A stretch of DNA of 64,000 nt. It comes from Neocallimastix lanati (nom. inval.). Its lineage: Eukaryota; Neocallimastigomycota; Neocallimastigomycetes; Neocallimastigales; Neocallimastigaceae. Below, in pieces: positions 52,989 to 64,000 of the stretch (positions are counted from its first letter, which is position 1; each line of letters opens with the position of its first letter). The notes beneath the pieces were generated by a model. It was not told where the DNA came from and ran no database searches. It saw nothing but the letters and a program-made list of their open reading frames with translations. The stretch lies in assembly GCA_016946835.1 (NCBI GenBank), contig JACVTC010000010.1:920001-984000 (forward strand), written 5' to 3'. A program made the translations under genes and the position numbers.

Positions 52989-53028
52989 TTATATTTCTTT
53001 AGATTACTAAATATTAAAAATATTAAAA

Positions 53029-53305
53029 ATGAATTCATTATTAACTTCAGCTACTGCTAATTTATTCCATCAAAGATTAGCTGTTCGCCCTTTACTTCAA
53101 TTAAATAGTTACAATGGGGTTAGTTTAATTAATTTAAAAAACTATTTATCAAAGACTAAAGTAAAGAAACCAATGCCAACAGTTCACCAACTTAGTTTTA
53201 TTATTGATGGTCCAGCTGCTAGTGGTAAAACTGAAATTTCTAAAGGTGTCTCTAAAAAGCTTGGATTTAACTGGATTGATTCTCAAGCCATTTATAGAGC
53301 TGTAA

Positions 53306-53349
<44 letters not shown>

Positions 53350-54311
53350 CAACATTTTTTTAATATATAATATTTTATATTAATATAATAGCTTATTTAT
53401 AAATAGTATATATATTTATTATTATTATTATTATAATTAATATATAAATGTTATTTTTAAAAAATGAAATTTTATGCTTATATATTAATTTTACTTTATT
53501 GTTTTTTATTTCATTAATCTAAAATTTTATATTGTTATTATTATTATTATTTTTTTTATAATAAAAAAACAAATTCAATATCTTTAATATAAAATTAAAT
53601 TTTTTTTCTGATTTATTTTCATCCTAATAACAATAATAACAAAACAACAATAATAAAATAAAACAGTTACTTTTAAAATGTAAAAATAATAATATTGAAA
53701 TTTTACCTTCAAACGGTAAGAAAATTAGTGATTTAGTTAATAATACTGATTTTGATTTCATATTTGAAAGAGATGACGATTCTTATAAGGTTATTATGGA
53801 TAATAATGATGTTACTCAACAAGTCAAAGATTCTAATATATCAGATAGAGATGTTTTAAATGCTCTTTCAATACCAGAAATTACTGAAGCTATGAAGAGT
53901 AAACAAAGAAAACTTGTCTATTTATCTGAAGATAAAATGAGAAAAGAATTAGAAAAGGAAGGAGAAGAAGGAAATTCTGATAAATCAAAACTCTATTGTA
54001 CTATTTTAGAAGGCAGAGCTGCTGGTAAAAATGTTTTTCCAGATGCTCATTTACTTTTCAATTTAAGAGCTAGTGTTGATGTTCGTGCTGAACGTCGTTT
54101 TAATGAATTAAAGGGTAAAAAAAGTAAGGAAGCCATCCTTGAAGAAATGAAAGAAGATGAAGCAAATTTCAAAGAATTAATTACCCCATTAAAGAGAGCT
54201 TTAAATATTACTACAACTGAATTAGATAAAGATGAACAAGTTGAAACAATTAGCTTTTTAATTAAAGATAGAATTAAGAGATACTATGAAAATATTGGTC
54301 CAATGTATTAA
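53029..54311 (+). CDS. Bacterial-type cytidylate kinase (CMP kinase) homolog with organelle-type presequence
   Basis: Two exons, 53029-53301 and 53667-54311, joined in phase 0 (IYRA|LLLKCKNN), giving 305 aa. Bacterial CMP kinases phosphorylate CMP/dCMP with ATP. Matching features are the P-loop IIDGPAASGKTEISKG, then WIDSQAIYRALLLK (bacterial LDSGAIYR), SDRDVLNALSIPEITEAMKS, then ILEGRAAGKNVFPDAHLLFN (bacterial DGRDxGTVVFPDAxLKIFL), then ASVDVRAERRFNEL and a C-terminal TPLKRA. The length without the first ~55 residues fits the family. Those first 59 residues lack any Asp/Glu and carry Arg, Lys, Leu and Ser, as in mitochondrial or hydrogenosomal presequences. Oddities: the family's GRD is GRA, and the Arg-rich RDxxDxxR lid is EDEANFKE. 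Substrate or activity may therefore be altered. Fungi normally use an unrelated UMP/CMP kinase, so bacterial ancestry is likely. Confidence 0.85.
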
Positions 54312-54321
54312 GAAATAATAC

Positions 54322-54352
<31 letters not shown>

Positions 54353-54563
54353 ATAAATAAATAAAGAAATAAACTAAATACTTTATATTTAGTTAATATT
54401 CTATTATTATTATTATTATTATTTTTTTTTTCTACATTTAGTTGAATTCAATTTACACGTAATATATTAAAATTATATAAAGAAAAAACGAATAAAATAA
54501 AAGAAAATTAATGATAGAAAACAAATCTATAATTTTTCTATTTAAATTTTTATAAATAAATAA

Positions 54564-54596
<33 letters not shown>

Positions 54597-54865
54597 AATT
54601 ATAAAAGTAATAATTAATAAACTCATAATACATTAATGAATAAATTAGAACGAATAAAACTAATATAATAATAATTTTATATATATGAAAAAAAAAAAAA
54701 TAAATAAACAAAATAGAAAAAAAAAAAAAAATAAATAAACAAAATAGAAAAAAAAAAAAATAATAATAATAAAAATAAAAAATTAAAAAGTCAACAATGT
54801 AATAATATTTATTATTATTGCTTCAAATAATTCTTTTGTATATATATTATTGATTTTTTTTATTA

Positions 54866-54901
<36 letters not shown>

Positions 54902-54916
54902 AGCTATATTTTATTT

Positions 54917-54950
<34 letters not shown>

Positions 54951-55271
54951 TTTCTAGATATATAAACAAAATTTTTTGTAAAAATATAAAATAAAATAAA
55001 ATAATAAAAAAAAAAAAAAGATTATTTTATTTGTTTCAAAAATGATGAAATATATATTAATAATTAAATATAAATATATAAGATCTATTTAATATTTATA
55101 TATATATTATATGTTATTTGCTATCTGTTATTTGCTTAATTGTAAATTATCCAAAATAAATGAAATTGAAATTGAAATAAAAATAAAATATAAAAAAAAA
55201 AAGGAAAAGAAAAGAAAAGATTTTATTAATAAATAGAGTATATTTTAATTTTTTTAAAGCTATCGTAATAT

Positions 55272-55305
<34 letters not shown>

Positions 55306-55348
55306 GATCAAAAATTTAACAAGAATAGAAACAAAAAACAAAAAACAA

Positions 55349-55399
<51 letters not shown>

Positions 55400-55454
55400 A
55401 TCAATAATTAATATATAATTTAATAAATAAATATCAAAAATGTTTTTTTTTTCT
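54312..55454. other. Convergent AT-rich intergenic region
   Basis: It lies between the 3' ends of the kinase (+) and the permease (-). Contents are A runs, a repeated AAATAGAAAAAAAAAAAATAAATAAACA unit near 54690-54760, T run 54919-54948, and (AAAT)n at 55350-55400. No gene is visible. Confidence 0.6.
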
Positions 55455-62606
<7,152 letters not shown>

Positions 62607-62852
62607 TTGTGTTATTCTTTTTATGTTATTTAATTATTATTAATATTAATATTATTATTAATTTTTTTTTTTTTTTTTTTTTGTTTTTCAGTTAAATTTC
62701 TTTTTATTTATTAATTCTATTTTTTTTATATTTATATAATACTTTTTTTGCTTTTTGTTCTTTCTTTATTTTTACAAGAATAGAAAAAAAGAATTATGTC
62801 ACTTTTCCTTTTATGTATTATATGTATATATATTTATTGTAGTTTTCAGTAA

Positions 62853-62899
<47 letters not shown>

Positions 62900-64000
62900 C
62901 AAAAAAATATTATTTAGAAAACGAAATTTCAAAACATTAAAAGTACTTTTTGTATTTTTTTATCATTCAATTCTCTCCAAAAAGATGTTAATAGAATTTA
63001 TATACACATATATTTATTTGTATTTATTTTTATTTTTATTTGGTTTGTTTTATTTTATTTTTTCTCTTTACAATAATAAATTATATAAATTATATATTAT
63101 ATTTTATTTTCTCTTTGTTCTTTTTTCTTTTTCCCTTTTTTTTTTTTTTTTTTTATTATAATTTTTTATAACGTTTATTGAAAAAAAATATTATATCGTG
63201 TTTAATAAAGTTTAAATATAATTTATTTAAATTTTATACATTATATAATATTTTACAAAAAACAAAAAAGAATAAAACGAAATATAATACTAAAAAAATT
63301 TTTTTTGTAATTAAAAATATAAATAATAAAATAAGAAATAAAAAAAATAAAGCTAAACACTATATTAATATAAATATTAAATAATTAAATATTACTTTTA
63401 TTATTATTATTATTTTAATGAAATATTAATCTTATATTTTATTTTATTTTTCAATTTCATTAATATATTGTAATACATAATAAAAATTTAAGTATTAATG
63501 AATGTGAAACTTTCATTTTTATATTTTTATTAAATTAAAAAAAAGAAATATATTAACAAACAAATTTATGAAAAAAAAACATATTTTAGTTATAAAAATG
63601 TGTAAATAATGTGAAATTATGAATTAATAAAAAAAAAAGATATTAATCATGATTTATTATGAATAGAAAAAACATAACAACTGTAAAATAGAAATTATTA
63701 TATAATAAAGTTTATTTTATATTTTAATTTTCTTTAATTATTTTATTTTGTTTTTTATTTTTTGAAAAAAATTTTTTTATTTTATTTAACATTTTATTTA
63801 ATTAAATTAAATTTCCAAATAAGTTAATTTTAATTTAAAAAAATTATGGTTTTTTTTATTATTTTATTTATTTTAATAAATCTTTTTTCTTATATTTTTT
63901 AAGGTATAAAATAATTATAATTAAAATTATTATATGAAAATTTAAAAAAAAATTTTTTTATTTTATTTCTTTACTTTATTACTTTTTTTTTTTTTTTTTT
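62607..64000. other. AT-rich flank upstream of the permease gene
   Basis: The promoter side of the minus-strand permease, then T-rich and A-rich DNA to the window end with a T run at 62862-62899. Small open frames at 62755-62940 and 63178-63384 are Phe/Lys/Asn homopolymer artefacts. No gene is visible. Confidence 0.55.

Overview
The window looks like nuclear DNA of a very AT-rich eukaryote, most likely an anaerobic gut fungus (Neocallimastigomycota). That assignment is inference. It rests on extreme A+T, poly-A/T runs and AAT repeats everywhere, Asn-rich proteins with many short GT-AG introns, very long AT-only intergenic stretches, decayed FLYWCH/MULE transposase coding, and two centriole/flagellum-type genes that suit a zoospore-forming fungus. 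Real genes are fragmented by introns, and most long open frames here are repeat artefacts. I rebuilt gene models from splice sites, frame continuity and protein motifs. In all seven complete models the exon lengths sum to a whole number of codons.

Layout. 1-1569 (-): 5' part of a tRNA-splicing endonuclease SEN34 gene, running off the left edge. 3636-12583 (+): a ten-exon, Asn-rich 2155-aa protein whose C-terminus resembles the Cep57/Ppc89 microtubule-binding domain; it is divergent from SEN34. 14423-19838 (-): a 1653-aa protein with a PH-like domain and Met-rich tandem repeats. 19839-35703: nearly 16 kb with no intact gene, holding (TTATTTA)n satellite blocks, two decayed protein genes and one GC-rich island that looks like a structured RNA. 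35704-40010 (-): an eleven-exon AF10-like PHD/extended-PHD protein. 40011-46039: AT-rich DNA with a decayed MULE transposase and a MITE-like element. 46040-47672 (+): RPB9. 48643-50205 (-): an MDM1-like protein. 50206-53028: intergenic, with a second GC-richer island. 53029-54311 (+): a bacterial-type cytidylate kinase with an organelle-type presequence. 55455-62606 (-): a sixteen-exon FtsX/MacB-type ABC permease. 62607-64000: AT-rich, no gene seen.

Functionally this is a mix of housekeeping genes (SEN34 for tRNA splicing, RPB9 for transcription, an AF10-like chromatin reader), two probable centriole or basal-body microtubule proteins (Cep57-like, MDM1-like), and two genes of bacterial family type that now carry spliceosomal introns (cytidylate kinase, FtsX permease). 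I see no operon-like arrangement. The most interesting items are the divergent organelle-type CMP kinase, the intron-rich FtsX permease with no ATPase beside it, the two GC-rich RNA candidates, and introns built from the same AAT repeats that encode poly-Asn in neighbouring exons.
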